NCBI GenBank assembly: GCA_033297075.1
Contig: MU858328.1
Location: 1-30,560 of the forward strand
From: Rhypophila decipiens
Taxonomy: Eukaryota > Ascomycota > Sordariomycetes > Sordariales > Naviculisporaceae
Length of the DNA: 30,560 nucleotides
Direction: 5' to 3'
Each line of letters starts with the position of its first letter. Positions within the stretch are counted from its first letter, which is position 1. Of the stretch, positions 1-7,838 are shown piece after piece. A program made the translations under genes and the position numbers. The notes beneath the pieces were generated by a model, which had not been told where the DNA came from, did not search any database, and saw only the letters and a list, made by a program, of their open reading frames with translations.

Positions 1-157
1 CATTACGCGTCAGTTTACGCGGCTGTGGCAACTTATTACAAATACATGGTTCTGGCCACTGCCAGAACCTTCGCTTACAGCGTTTGATCCAACAGGGATG
101 TTAGGATTGTTAAGGAGATTGTTTGAAGAAACCGGGTACTTGGTGGGGAACAGATAG
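1..157 (+). CDS. 3' end of an unidentified gene (partial, enters from the left edge)
   Basis: Reading from base 2, a frame stays open for 51 codons and ends at TAG (155-157). The residues look protein-like: tryptophan- and leucine-rich, with the stretches LWQLITNTWFWPLPEPSL and GMLGLLRRLFEETGYLVGN. The other two plus-strand frames give less convincing peptides. No family is recognised and no start or splice site is visible because the gene would begin outside the window. It could be chance, since 150 nt is short. The call rests only on composition and on the absence of stops. Confidence 0.4.
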   Translation, partial: ITRQFTRLWQLITNTWFWPLPEPSLTAFDPTGMLGLLRRLFEETGYLVGNR

Positions 158-1301
158 GGTCATTAGTTTGTGGAGGAAGGTTTGTCTTGACTTCTGGGCA
201 TATAATCCATCACACGTCTTGACTATTACATTTCTTTTCGGGGCGTGATTGTGTCTAGTTATGGCCCCTCGGCGTTGATAGTCCTATGAACACCAATACC
301 ATTTGCAACAAAAGTCGAGAGAATGTGAATCGGGGATGTTGCCGAGCCCACATACAGCTGGTCAGCCTGGTATTGAAATGCCGTATAATACACTGGCAGC
401 CTGGTAAGTTGGTTCCTCCTCATCACGGAAATAGGCCTTGCATAACGGGCGAAACAGGGTTTCCTCGATCAACGATCCGACTCAACCACACGTGGAGTAA
501 CAATCAGTACTCATACAGGGCGCTTCATTGCAACTCCACTCGTGAATGGTGCTAGCCCTACACAGGCACCGGGCTTTCAAGTCCGGTGTATGGTGGCATT
601 GGTTGCGCAGAACACAGCTCACACCCAGCAACCGTGCCTTGTCGTTCCTTGTTGCGCAGGCTTTGTTGCTTTCCCCTTTTACAACAGCAACCGGTCTGTT
701 GATCATGGTGCCAGGAGCGGTGTCTCTTCATCAAATACAACCTCAGAGTCCTCAGTCTCGCCTTGTCATTATTTCGTAACCGAAACAGACTCCCCATCCA
801 CTCCGACTCTTCTGTACACGATCTCCATGCCTGCTTACAGCGGCCTAGCCAAGCATGTTAATGTGCACCGGTAGGTCTGAAGTAGACTTTTTGGCTGGAA
901 TGCCGGCAAGGGGGAACCATGTGCCCATCGCTCGTCGGTAGTCGTAACTCATGATTCGGCCGACGAAGATGGGGGATTACGTGGGTAGGGATACAATATT
1001 CGTCTATATAGCAGGAGCGTTCATGTCTAGAATTATTTCACATCCGGCTGTTCGACCAGTTACTTGATTCCATTTTCCTTATTTGCACCGATGAGCCACT
1101 TGATGGCCTGAGGCAGTCAAACAAATGCACACGACGTTGAGTTGACGTTGACCAATGAATTGTTACGATCATGTGGGCTTACGCCATCCATCGTTCGGAA
1201 CGGGACGGGCCAGGAAAGGACCTCCCCGCCTCCAAACAACGTCCTTTCTTTATTTGACTGTGAACTCTATTCTCAAAGACCTAACTGTCCCTGCAGACAA
1301 T
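158..1301. other. Intergenic region upstream of the HET gene
   Basis: No convincing gene is seen in either strand; the short open frames overlap each other in several frames and have no motif. The only structured element is a TATA-like hexamer at 1005-1010. The last 150 bases probably hold the 5' leader of the HET gene. An open frame from 1155 runs into the HET reading frame, but its first 49 residues do not resemble the start of a HET protein. Confidence 0.5.
1005..1010 (+). promoter_or_regulatory. Possible TATA box of the HET gene
   Basis: TATATA in the context CGTCTATATAGCAGG lies about 290 bases before the preferred ATG (1302) and about 145 before the alternative ATG (1155). This is compatible with a fungal core promoter and a leader of 100-250 nt. 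It is a motif match only. Confidence 0.3.
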
Positions 1302-3762
1302 ATGGATCAACAGTCGCAGGTGTATACATATGAGGAGCTTAAATCCGACCAACACATCAGGCTGCTCAATCTCTCTCCTGGCCACAAAGGCGATCCGTTG
1401 CGTTGCAGCATAATCCAGATTGAGCTCGAGAACATCCAAGTCGAATACTACGCCATCTCTTACGTCTGGGGAGCACCGGTCTTTTCTCAAACCTTGCAAG
1501 TCCGAGATGAAACGGACCAAGGCAATTTTCAAAAAGTCTCCATCACTCTGTCCCTCGACGCTGCACTACGAGATGTGCGCGATGCTACCGAAGCGCGTCT
1601 TCTCTGGGCCGATGGAGTGTGTATCAACCAGTCGGATCTAGCCGAAAAGGCCAGACAGATCCCGCTTATGACGACCATCTACTCCAAGGCTAGCAGTGTC
1701 CTTGTCTACACCGGTCCAGAGGCCGACAATAGCAATCTAGCCCTCGATCTGATCGCTCAGCTACAACCATACGCCCGCGGGGAGACGGCATACACTGGGT
1801 CTCGAGAATTTGTCACAGAATGGCCCGGGCTTCCTCCTTTCACTGATGCTTCCTGGACCGCGCTTCGTCGGCTCTGGAAGCGTCCTTGGTCGGGTCGGGC
1901 CTGGATCGGGCAAGAATTTGCCTTGAACAAAGGTGTTCTCCTGTTCTTCGGGGCACCATCAGTCTCCTGGCTAGAAGTCTTTCTCGTTCTAAAGTAGGGG
2001 TCAGAAAGTTTTGCAATGGGACCCACTTTCCCCGCAAAACCCGCGAAATATCAATATATTCAATAGTGTAATATACGGTACCCACTTTATTTAGAGTGTA
2101 ATAAAATATATATACTTATAAGGATTTATCTAAAGTATATAAGAATATACTTCTTTTATATTTTATATTACAATTTAAAGTTTAATAGTAGAATTTATAT
2201 AAATTAGAATTATAGTTCTTACTTATAGTGGGCTATAGGGGACTTATAGCGAGTAAAAATTTAGAAAATAAAAATTTAAAAGTTTAAAAAAGCATATCTT
2301 TATAAATATAAAGAATAATTTAAAATAAAGTTAAGTATATAAAAGAGAAATCAAATCTTTATATAAGATATTTTTTATATATTTTTATTATGTAATATAC
2401 TAGTAGTTATATATATATGAAGTTATTGAGTTTTGGTGTAAAAGTGGGGGGTATTGCAAAACTTTCTGACCCCGATTTTTAGCCAACGCTGGGAAGAGTC
2501 TGCCACGTGAAATCGTGGGAGACAATGCGATCGACCCAGACCCAGGGCAAGATGATCCGCACAGCTCAGCACAAAATTACGCAGGCACCCTGTTGGGGAT
2601 GCTATACCTTCGCAGCCGAATCTTGATGCGGAGCTTGGAGCTCTCGGATGAAGGTATTTCTGCATCGCTGGGTCTGCAAGATATCCTCCAGTCATGTCAC
2701 CACCTCAGCAGTACCGATCCACGGGACATGATCTACGCCTTTATGGGTATTTCCGAGGATGCCTCATCGCTGGACATCACGATTGACTACGACAAGAATA
2801 CCAACCCGGTTCAAAAGCTCTACTGCGAAGTGGCAGCCGCTCTCCTCCGACGATACGGCAATCTAAGTCTCCTGAGCAGTGTCTATTCCCGAAATCCACA
2901 TAATCTTCCAAGCTGGGTACCAGACTGGTCCACCTTCCCAGACGCCAACCGCCGGCTGTACAAAATCCCGTTTTACAATGCCTCGGCCGGCTCAAGAGCA
3001 CACATCTCCATCCGCGAGGATGGCAAAATCCTTACCCTCCGCGGAGCCCTTCTCGACGAGATAACCCACGTAACTGAGCCAATTGGCACGGCGATGCGAG
3101 CAGACTTTGCGAGTGCAAGTGCAAATGGTGGGCAAAGTCACCTGTGGCTGCAAGAACAAATCCGTCGAGTGCAAGCCTCGCCTTTCTACCCAACGGGCCA
3201 GTCGCGATTATCGGTCTTGTCAAAGACGTTAGTAGGCAACTCAACCCAGGGCGGGCAAGAAAGTCCGGATCATGTCTGGGAATTCGGGTTCCAAGCCGTA
3301 GCCAGCCAAATCGCAATCATGTATGCGCTGGTGAAGGGGTACTTTGCTGAACAAGAGGTCGAAGGAAACAAAAAGATGGTTGTGGACATGGAAGCGGCAG
3401 CTGCAGACCCGGCGCTGGGTGAAGTGGCTTACAGCCTGGACTGGGATTTTGAGGAGAGTGGTGTAGCGCCTCCATATATCGAGCTGGTGTGGATCTCGGC
3501 TGCTCAGAGGTGTTTGGGGTACACGGCGAGCGGCCTGGTCGGACTGGTGCCCCCTCATGCTGAGGTGGGCGATATGGTTGTGCTCTTTGCTGGGGCAAAG
3601 GTTCCGTTTGTTATTCGTGCAGTGACCGATGATGATGATGGTGAGGGTAACAATGGATTATGCTATAGGCTGGTTGGCGAAGCTTATGTCCATGGGGTTA
3701 TGAAGGGGGAGGCTGTGAGGCGTGACGATCGGTCCTTTTGGGGGGACATTGTTCTCATGTGA
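1302..3762 (+). pseudogene. HET-domain (heterokaryon incompatibility) protein gene split by a transposon
   Basis: HET-domain proteins act in fungal non-self recognition, and some trigger cell death after fusion of incompatible hyphae. Canonical HET blocks are visible. YAISYVWG lies near residues 49-56. LWADGVCINQSD and the following MTTIYSKASSVLVYTGP come next, then GRAWIGQEFAL. After the break comes DPRDMIYAFMGIS. The ATG at 1302 is preferred because the protein then starts a few residues before the usual YxYxxL-type opening; 1155 is an in-frame alternative. The frame is open to 1994 and ends at TAG 1995-1997, created by the element at 1992-2479. The downstream frame runs from 2482 to TGA 3760-3762. 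Without the element and one TA copy, the two halves join in frame (CTA then GCC) and would encode about 656 residues, a normal HET size. As it stands the gene gives about 231 residues, cut inside the HET region. No other clear break is seen. Splicing across the element cannot be excluded. Confidence 0.88.
1992..2479. mobile_element. 488-bp MITE-like element inserted in the HET gene, TA target duplication
   Basis: The ends are inverted repeats. Bases 1997-2029 begin GGGGTCAGAAAGTTTTGCAA, and 2441-2473 is its reverse complement with 29 of 33 positions matching. The interior is extremely AT-rich, contains no sizeable open frame and differs sharply from the flanking coding DNA. The element is flanked by TA at 1990-1991 and 2480-2481. 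Deleting the element and one TA rejoins the HET reading frame exactly, which strongly supports these borders. TA duplication with inverted ends and no transposase fits a non-autonomous Tc1/mariner/pogo-type (Fot1-like) MITE; the superfamily is inferred from the TA only. The high AT content may be native or reflect repeat-induced point mutation. The 5-6 bases outside the matching inverted repeats are imperfect (AAGTA versus AAAATC). Confidence 0.88.
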
Positions 3763-3977
3763 AGATGCCGACAGTTTGGCCATTCTCAGTCGTTGCTTTC
3801 TGTACATGGCAGTTTGTATGTCAGCCACTCTGATGTTTTTCTCGGTTGACCCAAGATTCAGAATTTGTAAACGCCGATGTATTCTTCAGCATCGGTAGTT
3901 GAACCTGGGAGTACCTCAGTCGGGGCAACTGCTGTGATCCCAGCCACAACATCGGATAGTTTCTTTGGCCGCTGGCG

Positions 3978-3985
3978 TATATATA
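3978..3985 (+). promoter_or_regulatory. TATA box of the small secreted-protein gene
   Basis: TATATATA in the context GGCGTATATATAGCTG lies 129 bases before the ATG at 4114. It is followed by a C/A/T-rich stretch (CTTCATCGAC, CAACCAGATCACAAC, ACTTTCATCAG) typical of filamentous-fungal 5' leaders. Position and context make it a good core promoter candidate. Confidence 0.5.
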
Positions 3986-4113
3986 GCTGTGCTCGTAGGC
4001 TTCTTGTTTCCTTCATCGACATAGCTTCTCAACCAGATCACAACTACACTTTCATCAGCCCCAATTCTCACACTTTCCAAAGCTTAAGAACACCCATATT
4101 GTCCGCAGTAATT

Positions 4114-4663
4114 ATGCTGCTATCCTCCTTCTTTCCGGCCATCGTGGCCCCGTTGCTCTTTGCCACACAGGTGACCTGTGCGATCCCCGCAGGAGGCGCA
4201 ATCAATCGTTATAATGAACTCAAGAGGCAGGCTGAATAGATGCGGACTTAAGCCGCTATGATCGATCCCTTCGTCTTTCAGCTGGAAGACAGCATGCCGC
4301 TCGCAGATGACGACCCGCTCGTTCGTGACGCGTTCGACGCTTTCTACGGGTACTCGGAGGTTTTGCGCCGGTTTCTGGCCGTGTTGGCTACCAAGTCTTG
4401 TCTTCCCACTGGTATGGTTTGCGCAATCTTTCCAACCACCGCCCGCAATACCATCAAACCCTCGGTTACTACCTTGAGGGGAAAGACAAAGGTATAGTCA
4501 TCATCTTGATTCAGCGCTCGTATGTCCAGATGCTTACTTTCATCCATAAACCCAGGAGCTCGCCGACGCATGGGCCGAGTACATTGACGGGGCAAGTGAG
4601 ACCGATTTGCTGTTGTGCGATGTTGTGATTGGTTTTTTGGGGGGCGCACTTCCGGGCAAGTGA
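4114..4663 (+). CDS. Putative small secreted protein, intron-containing, structure uncertain
   Basis: The ATG at 4114 opens a clear signal peptide: about 20 hydrophobic residues ending TQVTCA, with likely cleavage before IPAGG. Read without splicing, the frame stops at TAG 4237. The same frame resumes at 4253-4491 after a second stop (TAA 4249) and carries an acidic segment, MPLADDDPLVRDAFDAFYGY. A likely 3' intron is 4492-4555 (GTATAG to CCCAG). It leads in frame to ELADAWAEYIDGASE and a stop at 4663. An alternative final splice, GTGAGA 4596 to ACAG 4685, also keeps the frame and ends a few codons later. The first intron cannot be fixed. In-frame options are 4171-4281 (acceptor TTTCAG), 4208-4252 and 4208-4288. 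The alternative is a pseudogene with two stops, each one C-to-T change from a Gln codon, or a 41-residue peptide. No family is recognised. A TATA box and a normal leader upstream argue that it is expressed. Confidence 0.42.
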
Positions 4664-5374
4664 GATATATCCAAGTCACAGACAGCTATGGGCAGTAGAG
4701 AACTGTTGGACCAGTATCACGTTCCTTTTTGAGATGGGATTGGTGTCGACATGATGAGTAGGGAGATGGACGGATGGGACATTGTTGAGTTGTCTGCGTG
4801 CCTGAATTCCTGCTCTGGCACTTATTGGAGCATTCATTGCGGCCAGAACCTCGTTCTTGCAAAGACATCTTCTTGGAAAGCAGGCCTCTTTGGTCGGGCA
4901 CAAGCGACCCCGGACGTAACTGGTCCACGGCATTTATCTCTCAGAACAATGAGAAAAATGACTTGAAGTCATTGGGCTTAGAAACAGTTTGTTCCGGCCA
5001 GCAAACTAGGGAGCAAACTAGGGCGTATGGGATTTGGTACTAAAAAAGCACCAACTATCTTTCCCAGTCATTTGCTGGCTATTTCTTGGCATGAAATGGT
5101 TCTCACTTGACAACGGGCTTCCTCCTTATATGCCGGCGCAGCAACAATCGTCGCGAACCTCACTTGCCCGGCCACCGGAAGCAGGCTTGGGTAGAAATAT
5201 AGCAACCCTTTGGGTCTCACCGCGGCCGATAGCTCGGCCAGGTAGACAGTAACAAGTGGCGAGTGTACCGTGGCTATCCGTTGATGGCCTGGATGGTGGT
5301 CCGTCGTCGGGCTCCTTACTGCCACGAGTCCTGTCTTGCCTACACATGCGATGTGAAGTGGCTGGAAAAGAAAA
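4664..5374. other. Intergenic region, nothing recognised
   Basis: Several overlapping open frames on both strands here have no motif, no splice pattern and no consistent composition, and I treat them as chance. Bases 5367-5374 are the left copy of the 8-bp target duplication of the adjoining element. Confidence 0.5.
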
Positions 5375-5813
5375 GAGTAATGATTCGTTCACCCACCACT
5401 TTTGATACGATCACCCACTTTACCCAGGGTTAGGGTTATGGCAACTGGCAATCAAACCAAGCCATTTCACGGCCAAAATAACCGCATTTCATAGGAGATG
5501 GTAATGCTGATTGAAACAACTATATTACTGTCAGTTGAATACCCTTACTAAATGCCTTTAATTAACTGACTAAATGCCTTTAATTGACTGACTAAATGCC
5601 TTTAATTGACTGACTGAATGCCCTTAATTAACTGAATGCTATAATTGACTGAATACTTGGCAGTTCTATGATATAGGCTTTGATGGTACAATGCATTTTT
5701 TGTACGGAGTCGAGTGGTAGTTGTTGATGACAACTGCTATCGAGTGCCATAACCCTAACCCTGAGCAAAGTGGGTGAACGTATTAAAAGTGGTGGGTGAA
5801 CGAATTATTACTC
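5375..5813. mobile_element. 439-bp MITE-like element with 69-bp inverted repeats and 8-bp target duplication
   Basis: Bases 5375-5443 and 5745-5813 are inverted repeats of about 69 bp with only about five mismatches; the element begins GAGTAAT and ends ATTACTC. It is flanked by a perfect 8-bp direct repeat, AAAGAAAA, at 5367-5374 and 5814-5821. Each inverted repeat holds two related motifs, CGTTCACCCACCACTTTT and a variant without the second CAC, and then a telomere-like block CAGGGTTAGGGTTATGG. The interior is AT-rich and has a 22-bp tandem repeat. There is no room for a transposase. An 8-bp duplication fits hAT-type elements, although 69-bp inverted repeats are long for hAT and recall Mutator-like elements, which usually duplicate 9-11 bp. 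The superfamily is therefore open. It lies about 530 bp upstream of the ATG at 6345. Confidence 0.88.
5547..5651 (+). repeat. 22-bp tandem repeat inside the 439-bp element
   Basis: Four near-identical 22-bp units (ACTAAATGCCTTTAATTGACTG type) start at 5547, 5569, 5591 and 5613. A shortened fifth unit covers 5635-5651. Units 2 and 3 are identical, unit 1 differs by one base and unit 4 by a few. Related fragments (CAGTTGAATACCCTT) precede the array. It is a minisatellite within the element's AT-rich core. Confidence 0.85.
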
Positions 5814-6344
5814 AAAGAAAAGCTAAAACAACAAAGTCCAAGATCATAATAGTGACCATACTACCACTAACCACTTTAATGACGCCCAATGTGGGTTCTT
5901 GATAGTATTAGAAAAGATGTTAATAGTTGAAAGAGAAGAATAAAATGGGTAAAGAGATTGATCCTGTTCATTCCTATCTTCAATCAGAGACATATCATCC
6001 ATCTTTGTTCATTGTATTTGACAAGAAATTAGTCATCAACATCGGTCAGAATCGTGCAGGATCAGGCAGCTGCAGGTAGAATGGACTGCTGTCGTTTCGG
6101 AAGATGGCGGGGCCCCTCCAAGTCAGCACGGGACCACGGGCGTGGGCGCCCTGCAGCAGTAGCACCCTCATCATTCTCCCCCGTTCTTAACCATCCCTCC
6201 ACCCCGCACCGTCAACATGATTACTACGACCATCAATACTCGACCTTATCTGCTGGACAAGCTTACTTGATTCCAAAGCATCGTCGCCATCATCGCCATT
6301 ACTCCAGCGACATCCCAGGCCCAGGAAGCACCTACCAAGAGACA

Positions 6345-6892
6345 ATGTCGGATCAAGACTGGACAAAGAGCACCGAGTCCTACCGCATTACCATACCTAA
6401 CCGCGAGCTCAAATGGGAACATCTCGAGGCGTATATTGGTTTGGAGTTCGAGGGACACAAAGTTCCCAAGGGCCAGAAAAAGGTTCGTCACGCTTGGTGA
6501 CTCATTTGCCAGACGGTTGCCTAGTGCCTACTGATTGGCCATGGCAGCTGCCCAGATGCTGTGTGACCATGCCAGCCAGCAGCAGCATGCCGCGTGTCAC
6601 CCAATAATGGGGGGTTTCTTCTTCTCTTGTTTTCAGTTTGTTAGAGTAAATCTGACCGAGTGTGTGCTGCAGACCCTGAACGAGAAATACGTGCTCACAC
6701 TACCCGCTCAACTGACTACTGTGGGTTGAGCAATGCTGCAAATAACCAAGGAAAGACACCTAACTTTTTCCGGCTCTTTAGAAACAACTCCAAGATATCG
6801 ATTTGTTAAGGGGGGATGATAATGAGGCGGAAACCTTTCTGAAGGAATTGAGCAAGGAGAAAGTGAAGGCGAAGGAGGACAAGGAGAAGTAG
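6345..6892 (+). CDS. Small conserved-looking hypothetical protein (about 98 residues, three exons)
   Basis: Proposed exons are 6345-6482, 6673-6720 and 6782-6892. The start ATG (6345) gives MSDQDWTKSTESYRITIPNR; the longer open frame upstream is repetitive and looks like untranslated leader. Intron 1 (6483-6672) has donor GTTCGT, a CTGAC branch site and acceptor CTGCAG. An earlier acceptor (6636, TTTTCAG) is also in frame and would add 12 residues. Intron 2 (6721-6781) has donor GTGGGT, a CTAAC branch site and acceptor CTTTAG. All joins are in phase. The C-terminal exon encodes a charged, helix-prone tail rich in Lys and Glu ending KEDKEK before TAG 6890-6892. There is no signal peptide or membrane segment. 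No family is recognised; it is probably a soluble cytosolic or nuclear protein. Clean phasing over two introns is the main evidence that it is real. Confidence 0.55.
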
Positions 6893-7094
6893 ATAACGGT
6901 CAGGGAATGAGGAGGTGAGCGATAGATATGGATTCATGGCATAGGATACTTTTCATTCGTTTTGGTTAGGTACCTTCTGGTAGGGTGTCGGACATGGAAT
7001 TTACGAGTATGTTGTTATGTGCCACCTCCTGCCTTTTACGGGGTAGCTGTTACTTGTTATCTATGGAATTACCGGTATAACACTCCTACCGTAT

Positions 7095-7284
7095 CCGTAT
7101 CTGCTGAACTTCTTCAAAATCCCCCTAGAGCCAGGTAGGCTTAGCTGCTGGCCCAAGAAGGTCAAGCGTACATTACATACGTAAAAGCTGGGCCTGTTCG
7201 ACCGTCGACGAGTTCGTCGCCTGCAAATTCTTGCGGGCACTAGGCCTACTTGGCTCTAGGGGGGTTTATGCTGAGTAGATACGG
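7095..7284. mobile_element. Short (about 190 bp) inverted-repeat element
   Basis: The left side has CCGTATCTGCTGA (from 7095) and, after a short spacer, CCCCCTAGAGCCAGGTAGGC (7121-7140). The right side has the reverse complements: CCTACTTGGCTCTAGGGGGG (7245-7264) and, near 7272-7284, TGAGTAGATACGG. The longer block matches over about 24 bp with two differences; the outer block matches over about 13 bp with two differences. TAT follows and precedes the outer ends (7092-7094 and 7285-7287), possibly a TA or TAT target duplication. No coding capacity. It is consistent with a small MITE or foldback element just 3' of the gene ending at 6892. Borders are less certain than for the two larger elements. 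Confidence 0.55.
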
Positions 7285-7838
7285 TATCTCCAGCACGGGT
7301 TGTTCGGTTTGCTAAGTTTTGAGTCAAGACCGAAGCTTGTTCGAGGAACAGGGTATGAGATTCAGAAATATATATTTCTATACAAAAATATTATCTTGTG
7401 TAATACAAGTATCTCCCCATTCCTTGCCCTGTTCGACCTGTCAACATCACGCGAGTAATACAGAGCCACACGCCCTATAGTGAGGACATTGTATTGGCCG
7501 ACCCCCCCGTTTGTGGCTGGCTATCTTGCATGGGGCTCGGACATTTAGAGGCTGATTTCGGGGTCAATCCTCTGGCCGACACATGCGTGGAGGGGTAGCT
7601 TTCTCATAAAGAATGTATTGTCCCTGCTATGGTTCTAAAGCAAGAGGAGCCTGGCGAGAAACATCAAAACCAAGGTATAAGACGCAACCCCGCACAAGCG
7701 AGGGCGGCATGAGCCTTGACATTCCCTGTTTATTGAGTATGCTTCGAGCTTCCAAGGGCCAACAATCGTTCAGAAGTGCCGAGATCACGACCACCTTCAT
7801 ATTCAGCGACAACTACTGAGCAGCCAGAGCGAGACGTG
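7285..7838. other. Region upstream of the CorA-like gene
   Basis: No gene is recognised. A perfect AT palindrome, AGAAATATATATTTCT, lies at 7364-7379. It is bracketed by a short inverted pair, GAACAGGG near 7346 and CCCTGTTC near 7430. An open frame extending upstream of the CorA-like ATG to about 7776 has no ATG of its own and is probably leader. Confidence 0.45.

Noticed and set aside
1155..1301. N-terminal extension of the HET frame to the ATG at 1155
   Set aside because: The added 49 residues are unlike HET N-termini and the ATG at 1302 sits just before the family-like start; the extension is probably leader.
2040..2440. AT-rich stretch as an isolated RIP-mutated region
   Set aside because: It is wholly contained between inverted repeats with a TA duplication, so a mobile element explains it better; RIP may have acted on the element but is not needed.
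5747..5760. Interstitial telomere from chromosome fusion
   Set aside because: The telomere-like units occur at mirrored positions in both inverted repeats of the 439-bp element, so they belong to it.
6390..6460. Homology between the small protein at 6345 and the CorA-like protein through LEAYIGL and LEAYLGL
   Set aside because: Only seven residues match and the surroundings differ; too short to infer duplication.
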